Positions 17,249 to 23,473 of a DNA stretch of 33,273 nucleotides are shown in pieces. Under the pieces are notes generated by a model. It had not been told where the DNA came from. It ran no database searches and was given only the letters and a program-made list of their open reading frames with translations. Position 1 is the stretch's first letter; every line of letters starts with the position of its first letter. The DNA lies in assembly GCA_021813025.1 (NCBI GenBank), contig JAKAME010000006.1, forward strand, positions 1-33,273, read 5' to 3'. The DNA is from Microcaldota archaeon (GTDB taxonomy: Archaea; Micrarchaeota; Micrarchaeia; Anstonellales; Anstonellaceae). Made by a program: the position numbers and the translations under genes.

Positions 17249-17890
17249 TCAGAACGAGATGAAGCTCACGTTGATTTCGTCGCCTATTTTGATGTCCGCG
17301 GCGCGGTATGCGTTGGCCGCGCCAAGCTTCACCACAAGCGTGTCGCCCACCACCTGCTGGCCCTCGTGCTCGTGGATGTGGCCGCACAGGGCCATGAGGG
17401 GGCGGTATTTCGCGATTGCCCCGGCCACCGCGCGGCTGCCCACGTGCATTCCCCCCACCTCGTCGAACGAGCCGTAGGGGGGCGGGTGGCAGAGGAAGAT
17501 GGAGCGCTCGTCCAGTCCGGCAGTGCCCAGGATTGATTCTATCTGGGTTTCGGAAAGTTCGGACGGAGTCTGGAACGGAGTGGGGTTGGAGCCCCCAAGG
17601 CCGACAAGATTCCACTCGCCAAGGGGGACTTTGCGGCCGTGTACATAGCCTGCCTCGGGCCTCAGCAAATCCAGCACTGCCGCAGGGTCCATGTTGCCGT
17701 GCACGAAATGGAACTTGTCACCGAAAAGGGAGAGCAAATCCTGCGCGTAGGAGATTGGGCCGCGGTTGGTCATGTCGCCCGCAAAAAGCACTGCGTCATA
17801 GGCATCCTTGCTGGCAAGGCGGCGCAGATGGTCCAGCGCCTCCTCGTCCGCGTGGATGTCCGAGAACGCCAGGATGCGCAGGTCCGCCAT
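17249..17890 (-). CDS. calcineurin-like metallophosphoesterase
   Basis: 213 residues. The full metallophosphoesterase set is present: FSDIHAD (D-x-H), FAGDMTNRG (GDxxxxG), HGNMD (usually GNHD), FLCHPPP and CGHIHEHEG (GHxH). These bind two metal ions. The protein is compact, of the YfcE/MJ0936-like phosphodiesterase type. The nop5 stop overlaps an ATG at 17902 (TGATG), but the ATG at 17890 is preferred because GGTGATT sits 6 nt ahead of it. It is the middle gene of the nop5 - phosphoesterase - acetyltransferase operon. Its substrate (phosphodiester, nucleotide) is not indicated by sequence. Confidence 0.92.
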   Translation of the reverse strand: MADLRILAFSDIHADEEALDHLRRLASKDAYDAVLFAGDMTNRGPISYAQDLLSLFGDKFHFVHGNMDPAAVLDLLRPEAGYVHGRKVPLGEWNLVGLGGSNPTPFQTPSELSETQIESILGTAGLDERSIFLCHPPPYGSFDEVGGMHVGSRAVAGAIAKYRPLMALCGHIHEHEGQQVVGDTLVVKLGAANAYRAADIKIGDEINVSFISF

Positions 17891-17901
17891 GGCAATCACC
17901 A

Positions 17902-18912
17902 TCAGTTTCTGAATTTCTTTTTGTTGAAAGATGAAGGGCGGTTGCCGCCAAAGGAACGAGGACGCTCGCCTTCGCGTCCGCCGCCAAAGCCCGGCTTGCC
18001 GCCAAATGAGCGGCGCTCTCCGCCTTCGCGGCTGCCGCCAAATGGCGGGCGCTGCCCCCCGAAAGACGAGCGCGGCTTGCCTCCAAATGTTTGCTGTATT
18101 TGAGCCGGCCTTTTAGCCGGCTGAGGCTTGCCGCGCAGGGAGTTGGCCCTTGCCTCGAACTGCTCTTTGAGCTTTTCTGCAATGAAGTGGTGGCTGATGG
18201 CGTCCGCCTTTGCAGCGATGCAAAGCTTGGCGGCCAGAGCGCGCGCGATTTTGCCGCGCACCCATTTCGGCGCGGTGGAAATCGCCGAATGCTGGAAAAT
18301 CAGGCCGTGCTTTGGCGGCGGCGAGCCGAACTTGAGGTGCTTGAAGAGGGCCTTCTCCGCGCCCAGCACCTGGATTGTGGATGCCGGGAAGGAGGCCAGC
18401 TTGGAGAGCGAGCCTGCCTGCGCAATCAGTTTTGCAGCCAGGCTTGGGCCTGCAATGTGCGAGAGGTTGGGGCATAGGCGGGCCGCAAGCGAGTCTGTGT
18501 ATGAGTTGAGATAGTCGCGGTAGCCGTAGAGTTGGAGGAGCGCGCCTGCCTGAGCGCGCACCGCCCGCAGGTCGTCATCGGAAAGTGCCACGCCCATGGA
18601 GCGGTTGGCCTTGCCTGAAAGAGACTGGGCCGCATCCTCGCCTACCAAGGCGGCCAGGGCAGCCTGGTCGGGGTGCGTGCGCTCGAAGGCAAGCACTACT
18701 TGGGCGTATTTGATGGGGTCCGCGTGCTTGAATTCGGGGAAATGAAGGCCGTACCATTCGACAAGCCGCTCCGACATGAGGTTGGAAATCTTGTTGGTGT
18801 CGTCAATGGCAGCCACCACCTGCACAAGCACCAAATCAGGGGAGGCTATGGCCTGCGTGACGTCGCGCTTGGCGCGGGACATGAACTTGGACTGGTCGAA
18901 ACGGAATGGCAT
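17902..18912 (-). CDS. nop5: Nop5-family box C/D RNP protein, lacking N-terminal domain
   Basis: 336 residues. Nop5 is the scaffold of archaeal box C/D sRNPs, which guide 2'-O-methylation. Near residues 35-62 it has the coiled-coil entry motif (DDTNKISNLMSERLVEWYGLHFPEF). The RNA/L7Ae-binding Nop domain includes GLIFQHSAIS and KWVRGKIARALAAKL. The ~100-residue N-terminal domain that binds fibrillarin in other archaeal Nop5 proteins is missing: only ~35 residues precede the coiled coil, and no open frame extends upstream. The C-terminus is an unusual ~65-residue tail of FGG/SFGG repeats with Arg/Lys. The start is supported by a TATA box 21-30 nt upstream. The tRNA/rRNA modification role is assumed from the family. 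Confidence 0.9.
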   Translation of the reverse strand: MPFRFDQSKFMSRAKRDVTQAIASPDLVLVQVVAAIDDTNKISNLMSERLVEWYGLHFPEFKHADPIKYAQVVLAFERTHPDQAALAALVGEDAAQSLSGKANRSMGVALSDDDLRAVRAQAGALLQLYGYRDYLNSYTDSLAARLCPNLSHIAGPSLAAKLIAQAGSLSKLASFPASTIQVLGAEKALFKHLKFGSPPPKHGLIFQHSAISTAPKWVRGKIARALAAKLCIAAKADAISHHFIAEKLKEQFEARANSLRGKPQPAKRPAQIQQTFGGKPRSSFGGQRPPFGGSREGGERRSFGGKPGFGGGREGERPRSFGGNRPSSFNKKKFRN

Positions 18913-18932
18913 AGGAAAACACCCACACGACT

Positions 18933-18942
18933 GAAATATATG
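18933..18942 (-). promoter_or_regulatory. proximal TATA box of nop5
   Basis: CATATATTTC on the minus strand, 21-30 nt ahead of the nop5 ATG. Two further TATA-like copies lie upstream (see the repeat entry). Confidence 0.5.
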
Positions 18943-18951
18943 GGCCGCCGA

Positions 18952-19006
18952 AGCTATATAAGATATACGGCGGCGCGGCCTGCGCCCGAGCTATATAAGA
19001 TGTATG
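18952..19006. repeat. tandem direct repeat upstream of nop5
   Basis: AGCTATATAAGATATA (18952-18967) recurs as AGCTATATAAGATGTA (18989-19004), 37 nt apart, with 15 of 16 bases identical. On the minus strand each copy is CTTATATAGCT, a TATA-like element pointing toward nop5. The first copy sits between the inverted hexamers CCGCCG and CGGCGG. It could be a duplicated promoter, an operator pair or an insertion scar. Confidence 0.6.
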
Positions 19007-19032
19007 GGGCCAGCCGCCTGAAGAGACTGGCG

Positions 19033-20283
19033 TCAGAAGGTGTCGGAATCGGTGATACGATAATTGGTATGGTAGAGGTCGCGCATTGCATGGTGGGCGG
19101 CCCATCGGACGGCCAGCTCGCTGGACTCTGCCGCTTGCCGGACGTCGCCGACGATTCCGGCCATGTCCTCATGAGCTCTTTGGCTGACTTCGCACAGTTG
19201 CTTCTCTTTGAGGTAGAAATGGACCATCCGGAAAACGAGCTGGTCTGCCGGATAATGCATTTTATCCTCTGAGGGTTTGGAAAACCACTCTCCGTGACTT
19301 TTGAGCCACAATTTCAGATTTGGCCCGTCAACCATCTCGCTCAGGAAAGCGGTCGCTTCTTCCAGCGTGTAATCATAATAGATATTGCGCGTTGGTAGCG
19401 AATAGATGGAAGAATGCTGTGTCGAAATGCCTGAATCCTCCGAGATGAAACGAGCCGTTGAATAGCCAAAATTGAAGAGATGGCGGATTTCGTGGATACA
19501 GGTCTGCGCAAAACCCCCCGGCCCAAAACCAGAAACATTGGAGATTAGACGCATGGCCTTCTGATTTGAAGCAGGAGAATAATCGGTAATCCATTTGAAG
19601 AATGCTGGGGAGAGGTAGAAATCCTGATGAGCGATTTGAGGAAGCACGTATATCAGGCAATTATTCATCGAAGCCGAGGCGATAGTGAAGCGGTCCGCAT
19701 CCGGGCCGTCCAGAAGAAGTATGGGGTATGTTTTGCCCCGATAGGACACCGAAACCTTGTGAGATGCTGAAAATAAATAAGATTCAGACCCGCCCAATTG
19801 GTGGTTGAACACATGCCCAGCCTGTTTCAGAATCAAGTGGTAGAGCGGTGTCAGGCGATTGCGCGCTTCGAACGAATCCGCACGAAGCGTTTGAAATGGT
19901 TTATTGGCGACAATGCCTGAATCGGGTTCCGAGCGGTTTTGGTTTTTTTCAAAGTCGGCGACGAGCGCCTCGTGCCAGCGCACGGCTTTCTCATTGGTAT
20001 CGGCCCAGACAGTCAGCAGCTTATAACAAAGATTTATCGATGGGACGCCTGTTTTCAATACATGCATGTCCAGTTTTCTGGCCTCCCAAGTCTCGCTTGA
20101 AGTGATGGGCGAAGAGCGGTGCTCGTCCAGAAACGGCTTGATTTCGTCCTTGAACAGCTTCAGGAATTTCGGATTCTTCGGCGGCCCGACCTCTTTTATC
20201 CAGTTCACGACCAGCGGCCGCGGGAACACTGCTGGCAGGGAAGAGGCGGGCTTTGGAGGGTCCCTTAGGATGATGGCTGACAT
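19033..20283 (-). CDS. HExxH zinc metallopeptidase-like protein
   Basis: 416 residues. Residues 262-270 read CIHEIRHLF, a zinc-binding HExxH helix (His264, His268, catalytic Glu265). About 40 residues later YTLEEATAFLSEMV supplies a candidate third ligand (Glu308/309), as in Peptidase_MA-like gluzincins. Upstream, LLDGPDADRF and the strand YVLPQIAHQ resemble the edge strands of such folds. No signal peptide or membrane segment is seen. The start ATG 20283 has a TATA box 22-30 nt upstream. The low GC of the gene compared with nop5 and dcd suggests accessory DNA placed between two originally neighbouring core genes. It shares the catalytic theme, but not obvious sequence, with the 952-residue protein. 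Confidence 0.8.
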   Translation of the reverse strand: MSAIILRDPPKPASSLPAVFPRPLVVNWIKEVGPPKNPKFLKLFKDEIKPFLDEHRSSPITSSETWEARKLDMHVLKTGVPSINLCYKLLTVWADTNEKAVRWHEALVADFEKNQNRSEPDSGIVANKPFQTLRADSFEARNRLTPLYHLILKQAGHVFNHQLGGSESYLFSASHKVSVSYRGKTYPILLLDGPDADRFTIASASMNNCLIYVLPQIAHQDFYLSPAFFKWITDYSPASNQKAMRLISNVSGFGPGGFAQTCIHEIRHLFNFGYSTARFISEDSGISTQHSSIYSLPTRNIYYDYTLEEATAFLSEMVDGPNLKLWLKSHGEWFSKPSEDKMHYPADQLVFRMVHFYLKEKQLCEVSQRAHEDMAGIVGDVRQAAESSELAVRWAAHHAMRDLYHTNYRITDSDTF

Positions 20284-20304
20284 GACTACATGTTATTTTT
20301 TATG

Positions 20305-20313
20305 TTTAAATAT
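20305..20313. promoter_or_regulatory. shared TATA box of dcd and the metallopeptidase gene
   Basis: TTTAAATAT lies 22-30 nt from the minus-strand ATG 20283 (leaderless). It lies 58-66 nt before the dcd ATG, whose short leader carries TGGAG. Confidence 0.45.
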
Positions 20314-20370
20314 GTTTGCTTTGGAAAGAGGCGGCGCAAGCCATTAAAGAAGCATTGGTGTGGAGAACCC

Positions 20371-20895
20371 ATGCTCCTCTCGGACAGGGACATAAGGCAT
20401 GAGATATCGGCCCGGCGCATAGTCTTTACGCCCCGGCTGCAAGCCTCCCAAATCGGAGGCGCGTCGGTTGACCTCACCCTGGACGGCAAATTCTGGGCGT
20501 TCAAGACAGGGTATGCCAATTCGCACCGCCCTGTTGATTTGGACAAAGTGTCGTTTGCTGATGCCACGGAGGAAATGCGGCAAAAATCCATCATTCTTTC
20601 CCCCGGCCAAATAGTCTTGGGCATCACAAAGGAGAAAATCAGGCTGCCTGCAGACATAATGGGAAACCTTGAGGGCCGCTCGCGCTATGCGAGAATGGGT
20701 TTGGCTGTGCATATCACTTCAGCACTTGTGCAGCCCGGAAGCGACAACCACCAAGTGCTTGAAATCGTGAATTTCGCGCCGTTTCCTGTGAAAATTTCAG
20801 AAGGGATGAGGATAAGCCAGGTGGTTTTCCAATATCTGAAGCATCCGACCAGCAAGCCTTATGCGAAATTTGGGAAAGTGGCAAGAAAACAATAA
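20371..20895 (+). CDS. dcd: dCTP deaminase (Dcd/Dut family)
   Basis: 174 residues. This enzyme converts dCTP to dUTP (or to dUMP in bifunctional archaeal forms), feeding dTMP synthesis. Motifs: GASVDLTLDGKFW, GNLEGRSRYARMGL (the Ser/Arg loop), SALVQPGSDNHQVLEIVN (substrate pocket with the Glu before IVN) and GMRISQVVF. ATG 20371 (MLLSDRDIR) with GGAG is chosen over the track start at 20290, which would translate the promoter. The last ten codons (AKFGKVARKQ-stop) are repeated 945 nt downstream as a relic, so the present 3' end appears to be a replacement delivered with the inserted neighbour gene. Confidence 0.93.
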   Translation: MLLSDRDIRHEISARRIVFTPRLQASQIGGASVDLTLDGKFWAFKTGYANSHRPVDLDKVSFADATEEMRQKSIILSPGQIVLGITKEKIRLPADIMGNLEGRSRYARMGLAVHITSALVQPGSDNHQVLEIVNFAPFPVKISEGMRISQVVFQYLKHPTSKPYAKFGKVARKQ

Positions 20896-20914
20896 AACAA
20901 AATAAACGGCTCAA

Positions 20915-21751
20915 CTAGTTTTTGGCCACAACTCTTTTTGGGCTGGGCACTGCGGAGCCGGTCCGTTCTGTTTTGGCCGTGTCCATTTTCTTGATGGCCA
21001 TTTGCTTCCTCAGTTCCGACGCGATGGCCTCGGCGAGCTCCGGATCCTTGATTCGAGCGCGTTTGAGCGTTGCAAGGGCGTCCAGGTCTCTTGTGCGGCT
21101 GAACCCCCCCACCAACTCGTGCCGCACCTTGTAGGGCAGGTTCTCATTTTTCACGAAATAGATGGCCTGCTCACGAATGTCTGGGCATTCAGACATGCTG
21201 TCAATCATCGTGTTGGCTATATAGAGCCGATAGTCCAGCGGCGTTTCCTTGTTTCCGATACGCTGCGCGAAGAGCATTGGCAGGTCTGTGATTAGGACGG
21301 CGTTATATGATATGGTCCAATTGCCATCGGTCACGGGATATTCCTGCGCATCAAAAGCAACGTCGAGGATGGTCTGGGCCGCCAGATTGTAGTCATTCTT
21401 CATCTTCAGGCCGAAAACCATCTCAGCGGCGCCCTCCCGGACAGAGTTAGATTTGTCTTGGATGGCAAGCGAGATGAGCTTGCGGAGGGCCGGGCTGTCC
21501 GGCTTAGACCACAAGAAAGGGAGTACAGACATGAAACTCTCTTTTTGCGAAACTGAGAGCTGGCTGAAGAAATCCAAGACCGGTTCGATTGCCTTCTCTC
21601 CCGCCTTTTGCGCGTGTTGAAGGAAGATGGATATTCTCTTTTTTAGGCTGCCCATGCCAGACTCGAGGCTTGACTGGACGTAATTGAGCGACGTCTCCAG
21701 CTTCTGAAGCGTTGGGTCTATTTCGGGGGGAACGGTTTTCACAACAATCAC
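20915..21751 (-). CDS. helical (HEAT-like) cargo protein
   Basis: 278 residues from GTG 21751 (no in-frame ATG is available). The protein is all-helical. The N-terminal ~60 residues form an amphipathic helix bundle, followed by stretches such as ALRKLISLAIQDKSNSVREGAAEMV and DPELAEAIASELRKQ that resemble HEAT/armadillo-type repeats. The C-terminus is basic and flexible. No catalytic motif or export signal is seen. It is convergent with dcd (20 nt between stops), with its own promoter on the far side close to the dcd relic. It is the sole gene of the putative dcd-end cassette. The function is unknown. Confidence 0.75.
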   Translation of the reverse strand: MIVVKTVPPEIDPTLQKLETSLNYVQSSLESGMGSLKKRISIFLQHAQKAGEKAIEPVLDFFSQLSVSQKESFMSVLPFLWSKPDSPALRKLISLAIQDKSNSVREGAAEMVFGLKMKNDYNLAAQTILDVAFDAQEYPVTDGNWTISYNAVLITDLPMLFAQRIGNKETPLDYRLYIANTMIDSMSECPDIREQAIYFVKNENLPYKVRHELVGGFSRTRDLDALATLKRARIKDPELAEAIASELRKQMAIKKMDTAKTERTGSAVPSPKRVVAKN

Positions 21752-21807
21752 ATTTACATAGTATTAGATTAATATCCACAATAAAGCTTATAAGACTTGG
21801 GCCAAAT

Positions 21808-21840
21808 GCCAAGTTCTGGGAGGTGGCGAGAAAACAATAG
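21808..21840 (+). pseudogene. relic of the dcd 3' end
   Basis: In frame this reads AKFWEVARKQ-stop, against AKFGKVARKQ-stop at the true dcd end (20863-20895). Six of eleven codons differ, four of them only at the third base (GCC/GCG, AAG/AAA, TTC/TTT, GCG/GCA) plus TAG/TAA for the stop. Homology stops abruptly upstream. The pattern shows coding ancestry, so this is the severed end of a dcd gene. It lies 28 nt from the convergent DUF6498 stop, a plausible original position of the dcd terminus. Confidence 0.8.
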
Positions 21841-21868
21841 GCACAAAGCGGATGGATGGCGATAAAAC

Positions 21869-22528
21869 TTATTTCTGCTTGCGGCCAGCATAGGACATCC
21901 CGCCTCCCGGCACCGAAACGCTGATTTCCGCCCCCGGCAGGCCCTTGTGCGACATCCAATGGCCCAGCAAGTCTGCGCCGATTTTGACCAGCACTATAAT
22001 CGGGGGCCAGAAGTTTAGCAGCGCGCCCCCAATCACCACCAGATGCATGAAGATGACGCGCGGATAGGGGCTGAAGAATATCTGCTCGGCGGGCATGCTC
22101 TCGCGCTCCCCGCCCCAGATGAAATGGAAGAAGAACGACAGGGCGTGGCTGAGCAGCAGGACGAGCGCGCCCCAGAGCACGGCAGGCAGGACGTCGAGGC
22201 TTGCGCCAAGGAATGCCAGCAGAAACACCAGATGCACGAACATGAACAGGCCGAAATGCAGGGAAAAGAAGCCCATCAGCGCGAGGCGGCCGGCGGCCGA
22301 GGCGCCGTCGATGTCTCTGGTTGTTCCGCCCGCCGTAACCTGAAATGGCATGGGCTTCTTGGAACGGCTCATCCACAGCTTGAGAAGGGTGAAGAAGCCG
22401 ATGATGGCGCTCTCGCACCAGTAGATGAGCAGGTATTGCGACATCTCCCACTGGCCGCTCATGCCGGCGGAGAGAAGGGCGAGATTGGCTATGAGCAGGG
22501 CCAGAATCGAGAAGCCGAATGAAACCAT
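21869..22528 (-). CDS. DUF6498-type integral membrane protein
   Basis: 219 residues from ATG 22528. The track begins at a TTG nearer the promoter, but a TATA box (22551-22560) sits 23-32 nt before this ATG. About five or six hydrophobic helices are visible. The motif YWCESAIIGFFTLLKLW in the second helix is typical of DUF6498 proteins, and FFHFIWGGERE and WPPIIVLVKIGADL match later family segments. The function is unknown. It lies between the relic ends of dcd and infB, so it is probably the original neighbour of both genes before cassette insertion. Confidence 0.85.
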   Translation of the reverse strand: MVSFGFSILALLIANLALLSAGMSGQWEMSQYLLIYWCESAIIGFFTLLKLWMSRSKKPMPFQVTAGGTTRDIDGASAAGRLALMGFFSLHFGLFMFVHLVFLLAFLGASLDVLPAVLWGALVLLLSHALSFFFHFIWGGERESMPAEQIFFSPYPRVIFMHLVVIGGALLNFWPPIIVLVKIGADLLGHWMSHKGLPGAEISVSVPGGGMSYAGRKQK

Positions 22529-22550
22529 GGGAGGATTGGCGCGCAATGGC

Positions 22551-22560
22551 TTATAAAAAT
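22551..22560 (-). promoter_or_regulatory. TATA box of the DUF6498 gene
   Basis: ATTTTTATAA on the minus strand, 23-32 nt from ATG 22528 and only 2 nt beyond the infB relic stop. This suggests the native infB - DUF6498 junction. Confidence 0.55.
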
Positions 22561-22562
22561 GG

Positions 22563-22597
22563 CTAAATCACGCTTGCGCCCGCAGCGCGCTGGATTT
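22563..22597 (-). pseudogene. relic of the infB 3' end (copy 1, distal)
   Basis: The minus strand reads IQRAAGASVI-stop, identical in protein to the aIF5B C-terminus. Over 35 nt there are only two mismatches to the true end (24960-24994), both synonymous Ala codon changes. Upstream, similarity ends at once in the stop codon of the neighbouring cargo gene, which overlaps the relic by one base. Probably the original infB terminus, now detached. Confidence 0.85.
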
Positions 22598-23382
22598 TAA
22601 CCCTGCTCCAGCAGGGCATCAAACGCCGCGCGGGCGGCCGGTCCAACTTTGCCGCCAAGCTCTTTTTCGGCAGCAACCACCAACTCCTTGTTGGTCGGGC
22701 CGGCCGGCACTAGCACCCCGCCACGGTTGACCAGCACGTCGCCGACGTAGAGGCCCCGCCCGTCGCCGTCGTCGCCGCAGTCGTCGCCGCGCAAGAACGA
22801 GCCAAAAGCGCTCCAAAGATTCAGATAGAGAGCCTGCTTGTCCGAGCGCTCGGAAGAGGCGCCTTTGGGCACGCCATCCGCTCCAACATACCAGCCATCT
22901 CTATCCACTCCAGTATACCAACCCTCGCTTGTTGGCAGGTTTTCGATGAATTGGATGAACTGGCGCATCTGGGGGGAGAATTCGCCGGAGATGCTCACGC
23001 TGCCATTATTGATGGTGCAGATAGAGGGATTGATGACAAAGAGCGCATTGGACGCCCCCAGTTGTTCTTTGGTGAAGAGTTTCTCTGCGTTTGGCACGAT
23101 AAGCTCGCCGTTTCCGACCACGGTGAGGGTGCAGGCCTTTGGGCCGGTCTTGCTGATGGAGTCAATAAGGGGAGTGCGGGTGTTGACCGAAAAGCCCAGG
23201 AAAAGGGCCATTTCGCGCATGATGGCCTTGAACTCTTCTGGGTTCTGTTTGGCGAACCGCTGCACCTCGGCCGGGCCGTACATCTTCTCGAAAAATTTCT
23301 GGCCGGGAGTCTGGTTGGCGGTAACGTTTCGCGCAAGATTGACGCCAGCCGCAACGCGCTCGGTTTTGAAGTTGGAAGCCAT
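22597..23382 (-). CDS. hypothetical cargo protein
   Basis: 261 residues from ATG 23382. The track start is an upstream GTG, but GAGGTG placed 6 nt before this ATG decides it. The N-terminal half is mixed helix/strand (ALFLGFSVNTRT, then strands TLTVVGNGELIV and NGSVSISGEF). A Gly/Asp-rich acidic loop (GDDCGDDGDGRG) near residue 210 might bind metal ions. The C-terminus is a helix. No known family is recognised, and no signal or membrane helix is seen. The gene is co-oriented with infB and ends exactly at an infB 3' end relic. Confidence 0.72.
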   Translation of the reverse strand: MASNFKTERVAAGVNLARNVTANQTPGQKFFEKMYGPAEVQRFAKQNPEEFKAIMREMALFLGFSVNTRTPLIDSISKTGPKACTLTVVGNGELIVPNAEKLFTKEQLGASNALFVINPSICTINNGSVSISGEFSPQMRQFIQFIENLPTSEGWYTGVDRDGWYVGADGVPKGASSERSDKQALYLNLWSAFGSFLRGDDCGDDGDGRGLYVGDVLVNRGGVLVPAGPTNKELVVAAEKELGGKVGPAARAAFDALLEQG

Positions 23383-23422
23383 GAGATGCACCTCGTTCGA
23401 TGTATTTATTGTGTAGAATGGT

Positions 23423-23433
23423 GTTTAAATAAG
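23423..23433 (-). promoter_or_regulatory. TATA box of the 22597-23382 cargo gene
   Basis: CTTATTTAAAC on the minus strand, 41-51 nt from the ATG. It leaves a short leader with the GAGGTG ribosome site and lies within 25 nt of the infB relic stop. Confidence 0.45.
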
Positions 23434-23444
23434 CATCTATAAAT

Positions 23445-23468
23445 CTAAATCACGCTGGCTCCGGCCGC
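23445..23468 (-). pseudogene. relic of the infB 3' end (copy 2, middle)
   Basis: The minus strand reads AAGASVI-stop. The 24 nt differ from the true infB end at three positions, all synonymous third bases (GCC/GCA, GGA/GGC, GCC/GCA). It is immediately preceded by GTGATTTGA, a second VI-stop-like fragment that overlaps the end of the adjacent cargo gene. The match is short, but identical protein sequence and placement between two cargo genes make chance unlikely. Confidence 0.7.
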
Positions 23469-23473
23469 TCAAA

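Larger units (their letters stand above)
20896..21840. mobile_element. putative inserted cassette at the dcd 3' end (945 bp)
   Basis: The DNA between the current dcd stop and its relic copy holds one hypothetical gene on the opposite strand. Homologous positions of the two dcd ends are exactly 945 nt apart. No transposase, integrase or terminal inverted repeat is visible. Classification as a mobile cassette is an inference from the flanking gene-end repeat. Confidence 0.4.
22566..23447. mobile_element. putative inserted cassette at the infB 3' end (882 bp)
   Basis: One hypothetical gene plus promoter lies between two infB end copies whose stop codons are 882 nt apart. No recombinase gene is present. 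The mobile nature is inferred from the repeats. Confidence 0.4.

Noticed and set aside
16824-17615. 263-residue version of the acetyltransferase
   Set aside because: Its first ~124 residues overlap the metallophosphoesterase and have no protein-like pattern. The real domain starts at ATG 17243.
21504-22451. 315-residue minus-strand ORF across the DUF6498 gene and the dcd relic
   Set aside because: It is a shadow frame overlapping the DUF6498 gene, the dcd relic and the HEAT-like gene start. There is no motif, and the membrane protein frame is much more convincing.
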